DNA of 64,000 bases from positions 1 to 64,000 of the forward strand of contig NZ_JADLQX010000008.1 in assembly GCF_015477605.1 (NCBI RefSeq), given 5' to 3'. This DNA is from Nocardia amamiensis. GTDB lineage: Bacteria > Actinomycetota > Actinomycetes > Mycobacteriales > Mycobacteriaceae. The notes beneath the pieces were generated by a model, which made no database searches, was not told the origin of the DNA, and saw nothing but the letters and a program-made list of their open reading frames with translations. Below are positions 44,254 to 52,064 of this stretch, in pieces; positions within the stretch are counted from its first letter, which is position 1; each line of letters opens with the position of its first letter. The position numbers and the translations under genes are program-made.

Positions 44254-45937
44254 GTCATCCACGGCGGAGCGGGACCGCCCGGCCCTGTCGATCGAATCGC
44301 TTTCGGTCACCTTCGCCACCGACGCGGGGCCCGTGCACGCGGTGACCGACGTGTCCTACGAGGTCTATCCCGGCGAAGTGCTTGCCATTGTCGGGGAATC
44401 CGGCTCGGGAAAGTCGGTGAGCTCGCGGACGGCGATGGGGTTGTTGCCGCAGACCGCGTCGGTACGCGGCCTGGTCACCCTGGGCGCCGAACGGATCACC
44501 GCGATGAGCGAGCGGCAGCTCACCGCCCTGCGCGGTGGCGCGATCTCGATGGTGTTCCAGGAGCCGGGTCTGGCGCTGGACCCGTTGTTCACGGTGGGCT
44601 TCCAGATCGGCGAGGCGCTGCGGGCACACACCGATGTGAGCAAGAAGGCCGCCGCGGCGCGCGCGGTCGAGTTGTTGCGGACGGTCGGGTTGCCGGATCC
44701 GGAGCACCGGGTGGATTACTACCCGCACCAGCTCTCCGGCGGGCAGAAGCAACGCGTGATGATCGCCATCGCCATCGCCTGCGAGCCCAAGGTGATCATC
44801 GCCGACGAGCCGACCACGGCGCTCGATGTCACGGTGCAGGCCGAGATCCTCGCGCTGCTACGCGATTTGCGAGATCGGATCGGCAGCGCGATCATCCTGA
44901 TCACCCACAACATGGGCGTGGTGGCCGACATCGCCGACCGCGTGGTGGTGATGCGCGACGGCGCGGTGGTCGAGCAAGCGCCGGTGGAGGAGCTGTTCGC
45001 CAGTCCCAAGGCGGAGTACACCCGCTCCTTGCTGGCCGCGGTCCCGCACCTGGGCACCGGACAGATCGACCACGGCCCGGCCGGCTCCGCGCACACCGAG
45101 GGCGAGCCGGTGCTCGAGGTCCGCGATCTGGTGGTCGAGTTCCCCGGGCCGTTCGGTCGCCCGAGATTCCGCGCGGTGGACGAGGTGAGCCTGCGCATCG
45201 GACCCGGCGAGACCCTCGGCCTGGTCGGCGAGTCCGGATCGGGCAAGTCGACCATCGGCCGCTGCGTCGCGGCTCTGCAACGGCCGACCTCCGGGGTGGT
45301 GCGGGTGCGCGGGCAGGACATCGTGGGGCTTTCACAGCGCAAGCTGCGGCCGATCCGGCGACACTTCGGATTCGTGTTCCAGGACCCGGCCAGCTCGCTG
45401 AACCCGCGGCTCACCGTGGGCGACTGTGTAGCCGAACCGCTGATCGTGCACAAGACCGGGACCTCGGCGCAGATCCGCGCCAGGGTGCGCGGGCTGCTCG
45501 ACGACGTGCGGCTGCCCGCGGGCGTCGAACACCGGTATCCGCACGAGCTGTCCGGTGGGCAACGTCAGCGCGCGAGCCTGGCCCGCGCCCTCGTGCTCGA
45601 TCCCGACCTGCTCGTCGCCGACGAGCCGACCAGCGCGCTCGACGTCTCGGTGCAGGCCGCGGTACTGGAACTGTTCGGGCAACTCCAGCGCGAATGCGGC
45701 TGGGCGTGCCTGTTCATCAGCCACGATCTCGCCGTGGTCGATCAGCTCGCCGACCGGATCGTGGTGCTGCGCAACGGGGCGGTGGTGGAGCAGGGCGACC
45801 GGGACCGGATTCTGCGGACTCCGCGGGAGGAGTACACCCGGCGCCTGGTGGCCGCGGTGCCGGTGCCCGACCCGGCGCAGCAGCGTCGCCGCCGGGCGCG
45901 AACGGCCGGACTGTTCGACCGGGACGAGTTGGACTGA
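44246..45937 (+). CDS. Fused two-domain peptide-type ABC ATPase (DppDF-like)
   Basis: One 563-residue chain holds both ATPase modules of the importer. Domain 1 (about 14-265) has Walker A GESGSGKS, LSGGQKQR and DEPTTALD. Domain 2 (about 285-545) has GESGSGKST, LSGGQRQR and DEPTSALD. Elsewhere these are often two proteins (D and F). The start overlaps the permease gene, completing the operon. The operon is inserted between purF and purM, which are adjacent in mycobacteria. Confidence 0.93.
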   Translation: MPESSTAERDRPALSIESLSVTFATDAGPVHAVTDVSYEVYPGEVLAIVGESGSGKSVSSRTAMGLLPQTASVRGLVTLGAERITAMSERQLTALRGGAISMVFQEPGLALDPLFTVGFQIGEALRAHTDVSKKAAAARAVELLRTVGLPDPEHRVDYYPHQLSGGQKQRVMIAIAIACEPKVIIADEPTTALDVTVQAEILALLRDLRDRIGSAIILITHNMGVVADIADRVVVMRDGAVVEQAPVEELFASPKAEYTRSLLAAVPHLGTGQIDHGPAGSAHTEGEPVLEVRDLVVEFPGPFGRPRFRAVDEVSLRIGPGETLGLVGESGSGKSTIGRCVAALQRPTSGVVRVRGQDIVGLSQRKLRPIRRHFGFVFQDPASSLNPRLTVGDCVAEPLIVHKTGTSAQIRARVRGLLDDVRLPAGVEHRYPHELSGGQRQRASLARALVLDPDLLVADEPTSALDVSVQAAVLELFGQLQRECGWACLFISHDLAVVDQLADRIVVLRNGAVVEQGDRDRILRTPREEYTRRLVAAVPVPDPAQQRRRRARTAGLFDRDELD

Positions 45938-46067
45938 TGGCCCGTATTACGGTTCGCTCTGCCCTATTGTCAAGAGGGCGAGCCAACACCGGTGCGGGGT
46001 CGTTATCCGGCTCCGGTAGCGTGAGCAGGCATCTATCCGCCGATTCGGTTTGGAGCTTTCCCCGACA

Positions 46068-47144
46068 ATGACTGAACAGACCCCCAGTGGTGGTGCCTCG
46101 TACGCCGCGGCAGGCGTGGACATCGAGGCGGGTGATCGCGCCGTCGAGTTGTTCGGGCCATTGGCGAAGAAGGCGACCCGGCCCGAGGTTCAAGGCGGCC
46201 TCGGCGGCTTCGCCGGGCTGTTCGCGCTGAAGGGTGGCTATCGGGAACCGCTGCTGGCCGCCTCCACCGACGGCGTCGGCACCAAGATCGCGGTGGCGCA
46301 GGCGATGGACAAGCACGACACCGTCGGCCTCGACCTGGTCGCGATGGTCGTCGACGATCTCGTGGTCTGCGGCGCGGAGCCGCTGTTCCTGCAGGACTAC
46401 ATCGCGATCGGGAAGGTCGTTCCGGAGAAGGTCGCCGAGCTCGTCTCCGGCATCGCCGAAGGTTGCGTGCGCGCCGGTTGCGCCCTGCTGGGCGGCGAGA
46501 CGGCCGAGCATCCCGGCCTGATGGACCCCGACGACTACGACCTGTCCGCGACCGGCGTCGGCGTGGTCGAGGCCGACGCGGTGCTCGGGCCGGACCGGGT
46601 CCGCCCCGGCGACGTGGTGATCGCCATGGGCTCCTCGGGCCTGCACTCCAACGGCTACAGTCTGGCCCGCAAGGTGCTGCTCGACATCGACCGCATGTCG
46701 CTCACCGGGCACGTCGAGGAATTCGGCCGCACGCTCGGCGAGGAACTGCTCGAGCCGACCAGGATCTACGCCAAGGACTGCCTCGCGTTGATCGCGGAGA
46801 CCGACGTGCGCACGTTCGCCCATGTCACCGGCGGCGGTTTGGCGGCCAACCTGGCCAGGGTGCTGCCCGCGGGCATCGTCGCCGAGCTGGATCGCGGCAC
46901 CTGGAACCCGGCGCCGGTGTTCAAGATGATCGCCCAGCGCGGCCGGGTGGAACGGGCCGAGATGGAGAAGACGTTCAACATGGGCGTGGGCATGGTCGCG
47001 GTCGTCGCCCCGGAGGACGTGGACCGTGCGCTGGCCGTGCTGACCGCGCGCCACATCGAGTGCTGGACGCTCGGCACGGTCAAGAAGGCCAAGGACGCCG
47101 ACGCGTTGCGCGCCGTGCTGGTCGGCGAGCATCCGCGATTCTGA
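46068..47144 (+). CDS. purM: AIR synthase (phosphoribosylformylglycinamidine cyclo-ligase)
   Basis: The 358-residue enzyme closes the imidazole ring of FGAM with ATP to give AIR. DGVGTKIAVAQAMDKHDTVG, CGAEPLFLQDYIA and GGETAEHPG are diagnostic. The start at ATG 46068 is chosen; TTG 46050 with a weaker site would add six residues. It follows the ABC operon by 130 bases and ends in a strong hairpin. Confidence 0.96.
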   Translation: MTEQTPSGGASYAAAGVDIEAGDRAVELFGPLAKKATRPEVQGGLGGFAGLFALKGGYREPLLAASTDGVGTKIAVAQAMDKHDTVGLDLVAMVVDDLVVCGAEPLFLQDYIAIGKVVPEKVAELVSGIAEGCVRAGCALLGGETAEHPGLMDPDDYDLSATGVGVVEADAVLGPDRVRPGDVVIAMGSSGLHSNGYSLARKVLLDIDRMSLTGHVEEFGRTLGEELLEPTRIYAKDCLALIAETDVRTFAHVTGGGLAANLARVLPAGIVAELDRGTWNPAPVFKMIAQRGRVERAEMEKTFNMGVGMVAVVAPEDVDRALAVLTARHIECWTLGTVKKAKDADALRAVLVGEHPRF

Positions 47145-47156
47145 CTTCGGCGGAAG

Positions 47157-47203
47157 ACACGCCAGAGTCCCGCATCTTCATCCGATGCGGGACTCTGGTG
47201 TGT
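47157..47203 (+). terminator. Long hairpin after purM
   Basis: CCAGAGTCCCGCATC (47162-47176) pairs with GATGCGGGACTCTGG (47184-47198), extended by ACAC/GTGT and a G-U pair to about 20 bp, with a seven-base loop. It starts 13 bases after the purM stop. Confidence 0.82.
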
Positions 47204-47249
47204 TGCAAGCCTTTTCGGCGCCAGTCCCGTCAACCCGCGACAACGCTCG

Positions 47250-47277
47250 AAGGGGGAGGCCCGTCGGCCTCCCCCTT
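47250..47277 (-). terminator. Second hairpin, facing the DUF3073 gene
   Basis: AAGGGGGAGGCC (47250-47261) pairs with GGCCTCCCCCTT (47266-47277) around CGTC. It lies 15 bases beyond the DUF3073 stop and so terminates the minus-strand transcript. Confidence 0.75.
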
Positions 47278-47292
47278 CAGACGTAATCCGAG

Positions 47293-47505
47293 TCAGCGGC
47301 GCCAGTCGTCGTAGTCGTCGTCCTCATCCCAGCGGGACAAGTTGTCGTCCGCGTCGTGCTCATCGGACAGCACACCACCACTCCGCTGGGAGTTGGGGCT
47401 TCCCGAAAGCTCGCGCTGAAGGCTCGCGAAGTCGGTCGTGGGCGAGCTGTACTTCAGCTCGCGTGCGACCTTGGTCTGCTTTGCCTTAGCCCGGCCACGG
47501 CCCAT
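47293..47505 (-). CDS. DUF3073 protein (Rv0810c type)
   Basis: This small 70-residue, highly charged protein begins MGRGRAKAKQTKVARELKY and ends in a strongly acidic tail (DEDDDYDDWRR). This matches DUF3073, conserved next to purM in mycobacteria. Basic head and acidic tail suggest binding to nucleic acid or another charged partner, but the function is unknown. Confidence 0.9.
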   Translation of the reverse strand: MGRGRAKAKQTKVARELKYSSPTTDFASLQRELSGSPNSQRSGGVLSDEHDADDNLSRWDEDDDYDDWRR

Positions 47506-47580
47506 GGCTGACCCCCTCGCGTCACAGCGGGGCGGCCTGGGGTTTGGTGGCGGCCCCGTTCGAATTAATACTCTTCCTGA

Positions 47581-47602
47581 CAGACACTTTAGCGTGTGTC
47601 TG
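47581..47602. promoter_or_regulatory. Inverted repeat between asparaginase and DUF3073 genes
   Basis: CAGACAC (47581-47587) and GTGTCTG (47596-47602) flank eight bases. It is about 80 bases beyond the asparaginase stop and about 75 before the DUF3073 start. It could be a weak terminator or an operator. Confidence 0.4.
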
Positions 47603-47680
47603 CCGGTCTCGCTTCCAGGAGTGGGTGAAGAACTCCGGAACCGGTGCCGTTTGCCCGCTTGTCGCCCCGCGATCGAATCG

Positions 47681-48634
47681 CTACACGACCCCGGGTATCG
47701 CGCGGATCACACCGACTCGGGCGCCGCCGCCGAGCACCGCGGGTGCCGCGAGTTCCGCGTGCGCATCGCTCCATTCGATTCCCATCCGATGCAGAATGGC
47801 CAGCGTCAGCGGCATCCGGGCGCGGTCGTGCCCATCGTCGATCTTGTACGCGAAGGACGATCCGTCCGGCAGCGCACCCGCGTGCACACCGTCCGCGCCG
47901 ATCTTGCACACCAGTCCGGGGGTTGCCCGCATGGTCAGCAGGTCGGGGCCGTTCGTGCCGGAAATCACTCGCGGATGCGCCCGGACGGCGTCGGCGACCC
48001 GGCGTTCCGGCGTGCCGGGTTCGGCGGTCGCCATGGTCGCGAACACCTTGGCCAGGTTCACCAGCGACACCGGGATGATCGGCAATCCGCAGCCATCGAT
48101 GCCGAGATCGGATTCCGGCTCGCCGGTCAGGTCGGCCACCGTGGCGATCACCGCGCGTTGCAACGGATGCGCCTGGTCGAGGTAACCCTCCGTGGGCCAG
48201 CCGTTGACCGCGCAGGTCGCGAGCATCGCCGCGTGCTTGCCGGAGCAGTTCATGAAGATGGGGTGCGGCTGCCGTCCGTCGGAGAGCGCCGCGGCGCGGG
48301 CACGCTCGTCGAATGGCAGGTCCGGTGGACATGCGAGGGATGCTTCGGAGAACCCGAAGCGGCCGAGCAGCCTGCGCACCAGCGCGATATGGTCCGGCTC
48401 GCCGTAATGTGAGGCGGTGGCGATGGCCAGCTCGGCGTCGTCGAGCGGTTCGAAACCGTTGCGCAGCATCGTGATCGCCTGCATCGGTTTGTTCGTCGAG
48501 CGCGGGAGGATCGGCAGGTGCACCTCGCCGAGCGCCAGGGTCGGTTCGCCATCGCCGTCGAGCACCACCACCGAGCCGCGGTGCACGCACTCGCGAAAGC
48601 CCGAGCGGACGACTTCGACCAGTTCCACGCTCAC
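47681..48634 (-). CDS. Asparaginase II-family protein
   Basis: This 317-residue member of the asparaginase_II family (PF06089) has ELVEVVRSGFRECVHRG at the N-terminus, PRSTNKPMQAI, FMNCSGKHAAMLA, DGCGLPI and a Thr/Ser-rich segment GTNGPDLLT. The family is annotated as thermolabile L-asparaginase; activity has been tested for few members. The start is GTG 48634, overlapping the MOSC stop by four bases (GTGA), so the two genes are coupled. Confidence 0.85.
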   Translation of the reverse strand: MSVELVEVVRSGFRECVHRGSVVVLDGDGEPTLALGEVHLPILPRSTNKPMQAITMLRNGFEPLDDAELAIATASHYGEPDHIALVRRLLGRFGFSEASLACPPDLPFDERARAAALSDGRQPHPIFMNCSGKHAAMLATCAVNGWPTEGYLDQAHPLQRAVIATVADLTGEPESDLGIDGCGLPIIPVSLVNLAKVFATMATAEPGTPERRVADAVRAHPRVISGTNGPDLLTMRATPGLVCKIGADGVHAGALPDGSSFAYKIDDGHDRARMPLTLAILHRMGIEWSDAHAELAAPAVLGGGARVGVIRAIPGVV

Positions 48635-49359
48635 AACTGCACCTCGCTGACGCTCGGCTCCGTCGCGCGCGAGGATTCTTCCACGCCGTCCCGGCGGGCG
48701 GCGGCGCGCGCGGCGTTCGTCTGCCTGCGCGCGTGCCGTTCGATCTGCATCCGCACGTCGTCGGAGATGGTCGGCTCGTCGGCCAGCAGGATCGCGAGCA
48801 GGTCCGGATCGGCGCCGGTGAACACGTCGCGGACGGTGATGCCGTGCTCGGGGACGTGCACCACCGTGACCCGATCGCCCGCGCCGATCGTGCCTTCGGT
48901 GAGCACGCGCAGGTAGGCGCCGGTATCGCTGCGCAGCGCGAACCGCTTCACCCACTGCCGCTCGCCGCTCCAGTGCTGGAACGTGGCGCACGGCACCCGC
49001 GGCGCGCTCACTTCCAACAGGGTGTCGCCGATCGACCAGCGCGAGCCGATCACCGCATCGCTGACCGGGAGACCGGCGATGCGCAGGTTTTCGCCGAACC
49101 ACCCCGCGGGCAGCTCACGGCCCAGTTCCGTGCCCCAGCGACGGGCGTCTTCATCGGCGTAGGCATAAACGGCCTGATGCACGCCACCATGGTGCTTGGT
49201 GTCGCAGACGTGGTCGCCGTCCAAACCGAGAACCCGCACCCCGACCCGACCGGCTACCGGCCTTTTGTCGATCGCCGTGCGACCGACTCGTCCCGGTACT
49301 TCGAGGTCGGCGTGCACGACGCAGGTCGCGAGGACCTCTCCGGAGTCACCGATGCGCAT
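48631..49359 (-). CDS. MOSC-domain protein
   Basis: The 242-residue MOSC protein of the YiiM type has DGDHVCDTKHHGGVHQAVYAY in part, the presumed sulfur-carrying Cys in SAPRVPCATF and a C-terminal helical region (DEPTISDDVRMQIERHA). Family members move sulfur to molybdenum cofactor or reduce N-hydroxylated compounds with Moco. The chosen start is ATG 49359 with GAGGAG eight bases upstream; GTG 49380 is in frame. It is coupled to the asparaginase gene. Confidence 0.86.
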   Translation of the reverse strand: MRIGDSGEVLATCVVHADLEVPGRVGRTAIDKRPVAGRVGVRVLGLDGDHVCDTKHHGGVHQAVYAYADEDARRWGTELGRELPAGWFGENLRIAGLPVSDAVIGSRWSIGDTLLEVSAPRVPCATFQHWSGERQWVKRFALRSDTGAYLRVLTEGTIGAGDRVTVVHVPEHGITVRDVFTGADPDLLAILLADEPTISDDVRMQIERHARRQTNAARAAARRDGVEESSRATEPSVSEVQL

Positions 49360-49461
49360 GGACAGCGCTCCTCTCGTCACGGATAGGGAACTCGGCGCTG
49401 AGCGGGGATGGGCACGCCGGCGGGGTGAAAACCCTGGCCGACCAGTTGTTCGTCGACAAGT

Positions 49462-50586
49462 TCAGCGCCCGCGGAGCCGGTCGACCGCGACCCGGCCGGG
49501 CTGCGCCACGTCGTCGGCCGGCACCGAATCGGGATCGATGGCCGCTGCGACCGGGCCCGCGGCGAGTGCGGTGTCGGCCGGAACCGTGCGCTTGATCAGG
49601 GCCAGCGCGATGGGGCCGAGTTCGTAGTGATCGACGACCGTACCCAGCCTGCCGACCGCACGACCGCCCGCGGTCACGTCGTCCCCGGTGGCCGGGCGTT
49701 CGTCGGCCGAGCCGTCCAGATGCAGCAGCAGCAGATGCCGCGGCGGTTTGCCCAGGTTGTGCACCCTGGCGACGGTCTCCTGGCCGCGGTAGCAGCCCTT
49801 GTCGAGATGGACGGCGCCGTGTTCGGCGACGCCGCCGATCCAGCGGGCCTCGTGCGGGATGGTCCGTTCGTCGGTATCGAGTCCGATCCGGGGACGAACG
49901 GCCGCGACGCGCAGGGCCTCGAAGGTCCACATCCCCGCGGGAGCCGCCCCGGCCGCGGTCAGCTGCGCCCACCGGTCGGCCAACTGGTCGCGCGGGACCA
50001 CCAGATCGAACGAGTCCGCCGTCGGCCACGGCATCCGGCGCAGGAACCCGCCGCCGGGCAGCGGCGTCGCCCGGTACACGCCGGGGAGTTCGGCGATGCC
50101 GAGCGTCTCGGTCAGCTCGGCGACGCCGGGTCCGAGCAGGCTCAGCACCGCGTGGTCGGTGGCTTCGGCCGGCTGTGCGTCGGCCCAGAACACCATCTTC
50201 CGCAGGAACGCGAGCAGGTCGGCCCCACGCTCGGCCTCGGTGTCGATCCAGACCGCGCCGTCCAGCTCGGTGAGCACGAAGTGATGCAGCACCCGGCCGT
50301 TCAGATCGAGGTCGAGGTTCTCCGCGGACTGCCCGTCATCGAGTGCGGCGACATGCTGACTGGAGATGGTGTGCAACCAGGTGAGGCGCTCCGCGCCGGT
50401 GATGCGCAGGACGAAGCGATGCGATCGGTCGACGATCGCGGCGCGGTCCACCGCGGCGCGCTGTTCGCCGAACGGATCGCCGTAGTGCCAGGCGACGGCG
50501 GCGTCGGGCGAACCCGCCGCTCCCGCCACGGCTCCCGACACGCTGAGGATGGGACTGGGCGCAACGACCACGGACACCTTCTCCAC
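49462..50586 (-). CDS. ygfZ: Folate-binding Fe-S maintenance protein (YgfZ-like)
   Basis: The 374-residue GcvT-like protein has the YgfZ signature KGCYRGQE with its Cys. YgfZ proteins bind tetrahydrofolate and help keep certain Fe-S enzymes active. It matches Rv0811c in position. The C-terminal beta domain contains GRAVGRLGTVVDHYELG. It is oriented like the MOSC gene, about 100 bases upstream of it. Confidence 0.9.
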   Translation of the reverse strand: MEKVSVVVAPSPILSVSGAVAGAAGSPDAAVAWHYGDPFGEQRAAVDRAAIVDRSHRFVLRITGAERLTWLHTISSQHVAALDDGQSAENLDLDLNGRVLHHFVLTELDGAVWIDTEAERGADLLAFLRKMVFWADAQPAEATDHAVLSLLGPGVAELTETLGIAELPGVYRATPLPGGGFLRRMPWPTADSFDLVVPRDQLADRWAQLTAAGAAPAGMWTFEALRVAAVRPRIGLDTDERTIPHEARWIGGVAEHGAVHLDKGCYRGQETVARVHNLGKPPRHLLLLHLDGSADERPATGDDVTAGGRAVGRLGTVVDHYELGPIALALIKRTVPADTALAAGPVAAAIDPDSVPADDVAQPGRVAVDRLRGR

Positions 50587-50591
50587 TCTAG

Positions 50592-50780
50592 GCGGCTGCT
50601 TCGCCTTCGCTCACCCCGGCGCGGGCTAAGGGCGGACTACGTCCGGCTGCGTCCTTTCTGCGGCTGCCTCTGGCTGCGCTTACTCCGGCGCGGGCTGAGT
50701 GCGGACTATGTCCGGCTGCGCCCGTTCTGCGGCTGCCTAGACCTGCACTCGCTCCGGCGCGGGCTAAGGGCGGATTACAT
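50592..50780. repeat. Intergenic ~68-bp repeat, locus C (three units)
   Basis: Units begin with GCGGCTG at 50592, 50660 and 50729 (periods 68 and 69). Each contains ACTCCGGCGCGGGCT-like text, then GCGGACTACGTCCGGCTGCG. They match locus A in the same orientation and locus B in reverse. They occupy the gap between the YgfZ gene and the pabC-like gene. The remaining 160 bases show only a lone TTGACA (50875-50880) without a matching -10. Confidence 0.75.
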
Positions 50781-50943
50781 GGCGCCCAGTGGTGGACGAA
50801 CCGGCCCGCCGAGCCAGAACTGGACATAGCGGATCGGCATTTTGCGAGTATTGCGCCCGATGCCGCAAGGAACATTGACAAAAGGTCTTGCGAAAGCGGC
50901 CGTGACGTAGGCATTGTCCGCCCCTACCGCCTACGCTCGACGC

Positions 50944-51864
50944 ATGGTGGATCGAGTTCTGGTAACACTCGATGGCGCGGTCCGGGATGCGGACGCGCCG
51001 TTGTTGTTTGCGGACGATATTGGCGTATTGCGTGGCGACGGTGTCTTCGAAACGGTGCTAGTGCGCGCGGGAGTCGCGTGCGCGGTCGAATTTCATCTAG
51101 GCAGATTACGTCGCTCCGCACAGGCACTGGATCTGCCCGAACCGGAGCTGGGGAAATGGCGGGAGGCGGTGGAGACCGCCGCGAAGGAGTGGGGCAGTGA
51201 GCGCGAAGGGCTGATGCGGCTGGTGCTCACCCGCGGCCGCGACTCCGAGCTGTCCGGCGCGCCCGACAAGGTGAAGACCGGTGACCTCGCCGCCGCCGTG
51301 CCGGTGCCGACGGCCTTCGTGCTGGTGGTGCCGGTGCCCGAGCGCGTCGAGAAGGCCCGCACCGAAGGCGTCGCGGTGGTGAGTCTGTCGCGCGGTATCT
51401 CGATCGACCTGGCGCAGGCGGCGCCGTGGCAGCTGCTCGGAGCCAAGACGCTGTCCTACGCCACCAATATGGCCGCGCTCCGGTTCGCCGCGCGGATGGG
51501 TGCCGACGACGTGATCTTCACCAGCACCGAGAACCGGGTGCTGGAGGGTCCGCGGTCCACCGTCGTGATCGCCCGCGACAAACAGCTGATCACGCCGCCC
51601 GCCAAGAACGGCGTGCTGCCCGGCGTCACCCAGCGCGCGCTGTTCGTCGAGGCCGAGAAGGCCGGCTGGCAGTGCCGTTACGACTCGCTGTTCACCGCCG
51701 ACCTGCTCACCTGCGACAGCATCTGGATGCTGTCGAGCATCTCACTGGCGGCGCGGGTGAATTCGCTGGACGGGCTGCGGATGTCCGCACCGGACAACGC
51801 CGAGGAAATCATCCAGCTGGTGAATCGTGGCATCGAGCGGGCAGGCGCAATCGGCGACTGGTAG
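50944..51864 (+). CDS. pabC: Aminodeoxychorismate lyase-like PLP enzyme (fold type IV)
   Basis: The 306-residue class IV aminotransferase/lyase has its PLP lysine in LLGAKTLSYATNMAALR, FADDIGVLRGDGVFETVL at the N-terminus and ENRVLEGPRSTVVIA. It corresponds to Rv0812, where conversion of aminodeoxychorismate to 4-aminobenzoate for folate is assigned; a D-amino or branched-chain aminotransferase is the alternative. The start is ATG 50944. The next gene, cydA, is in the same direction after 200 bases but has its own promoter. Confidence 0.82.
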   Translation: MVDRVLVTLDGAVRDADAPLLFADDIGVLRGDGVFETVLVRAGVACAVEFHLGRLRRSAQALDLPEPELGKWREAVETAAKEWGSEREGLMRLVLTRGRDSELSGAPDKVKTGDLAAAVPVPTAFVLVVPVPERVEKARTEGVAVVSLSRGISIDLAQAAPWQLLGAKTLSYATNMAALRFAARMGADDVIFTSTENRVLEGPRSTVVIARDKQLITPPAKNGVLPGVTQRALFVEAEKAGWQCRYDSLFTADLLTCDSIWMLSSISLAARVNSLDGLRMSAPDNAEEIIQLVNRGIERAGAIGDW

Positions 51865-51973
51865 GTCGAGGGTGTTGCCGTCTCGCTGCTCATCGCCCGC
51901 TCCGTGATCTCCGTCCTACTCGGGCGGGCGCGGGCTGGCGGTGAGCACGACAAAGTGACGTTTCGGGCGGAAA

Positions 51974-51992
51974 GGCCACAGATATCGTGGCC
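51974..51992. promoter_or_regulatory. Inverted repeat upstream of the cyd promoter
   Basis: GGCCAC-AGATATC-GTGGCC lies about ten bases ahead of the proposed cydA -35. It could bind an upstream-acting regulator. It does not fit the Rex consensus. Confidence 0.4.
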
Positions 51993-52001
51993 TAGGACTC
52001 A

Positions 52002-52047
52002 TTGTCGCGGCCTGCCTCCCGCGTAGGCTTACTACGACACGTCGTAG
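52002..52047 (+). promoter_or_regulatory. cydA promoter with palindromic operator at the start site
   Basis: The -35 is TTGTCG (52002-52007), followed by 16 bases and the -10 TAGGCT (52024-52029). The palindrome CTACGAC-AC-GTCGTAG (52032-52047) covers the expected transcription start, a classical repressor position. It ends 17 bases before the cydA start codon. The dyad resembles BlaI/MecI-type operators of actinobacteria; the regulator is not in the window. Confidence 0.65.
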
Positions 52048-52064
52048 ATACGCAGGAGGTCGGC

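Noticed and set aside
50875..50880. TTGACA as a -35 element for the pabC-like gene
   Set aside because: No acceptable -10 hexamer occurs 15-19 bases downstream.
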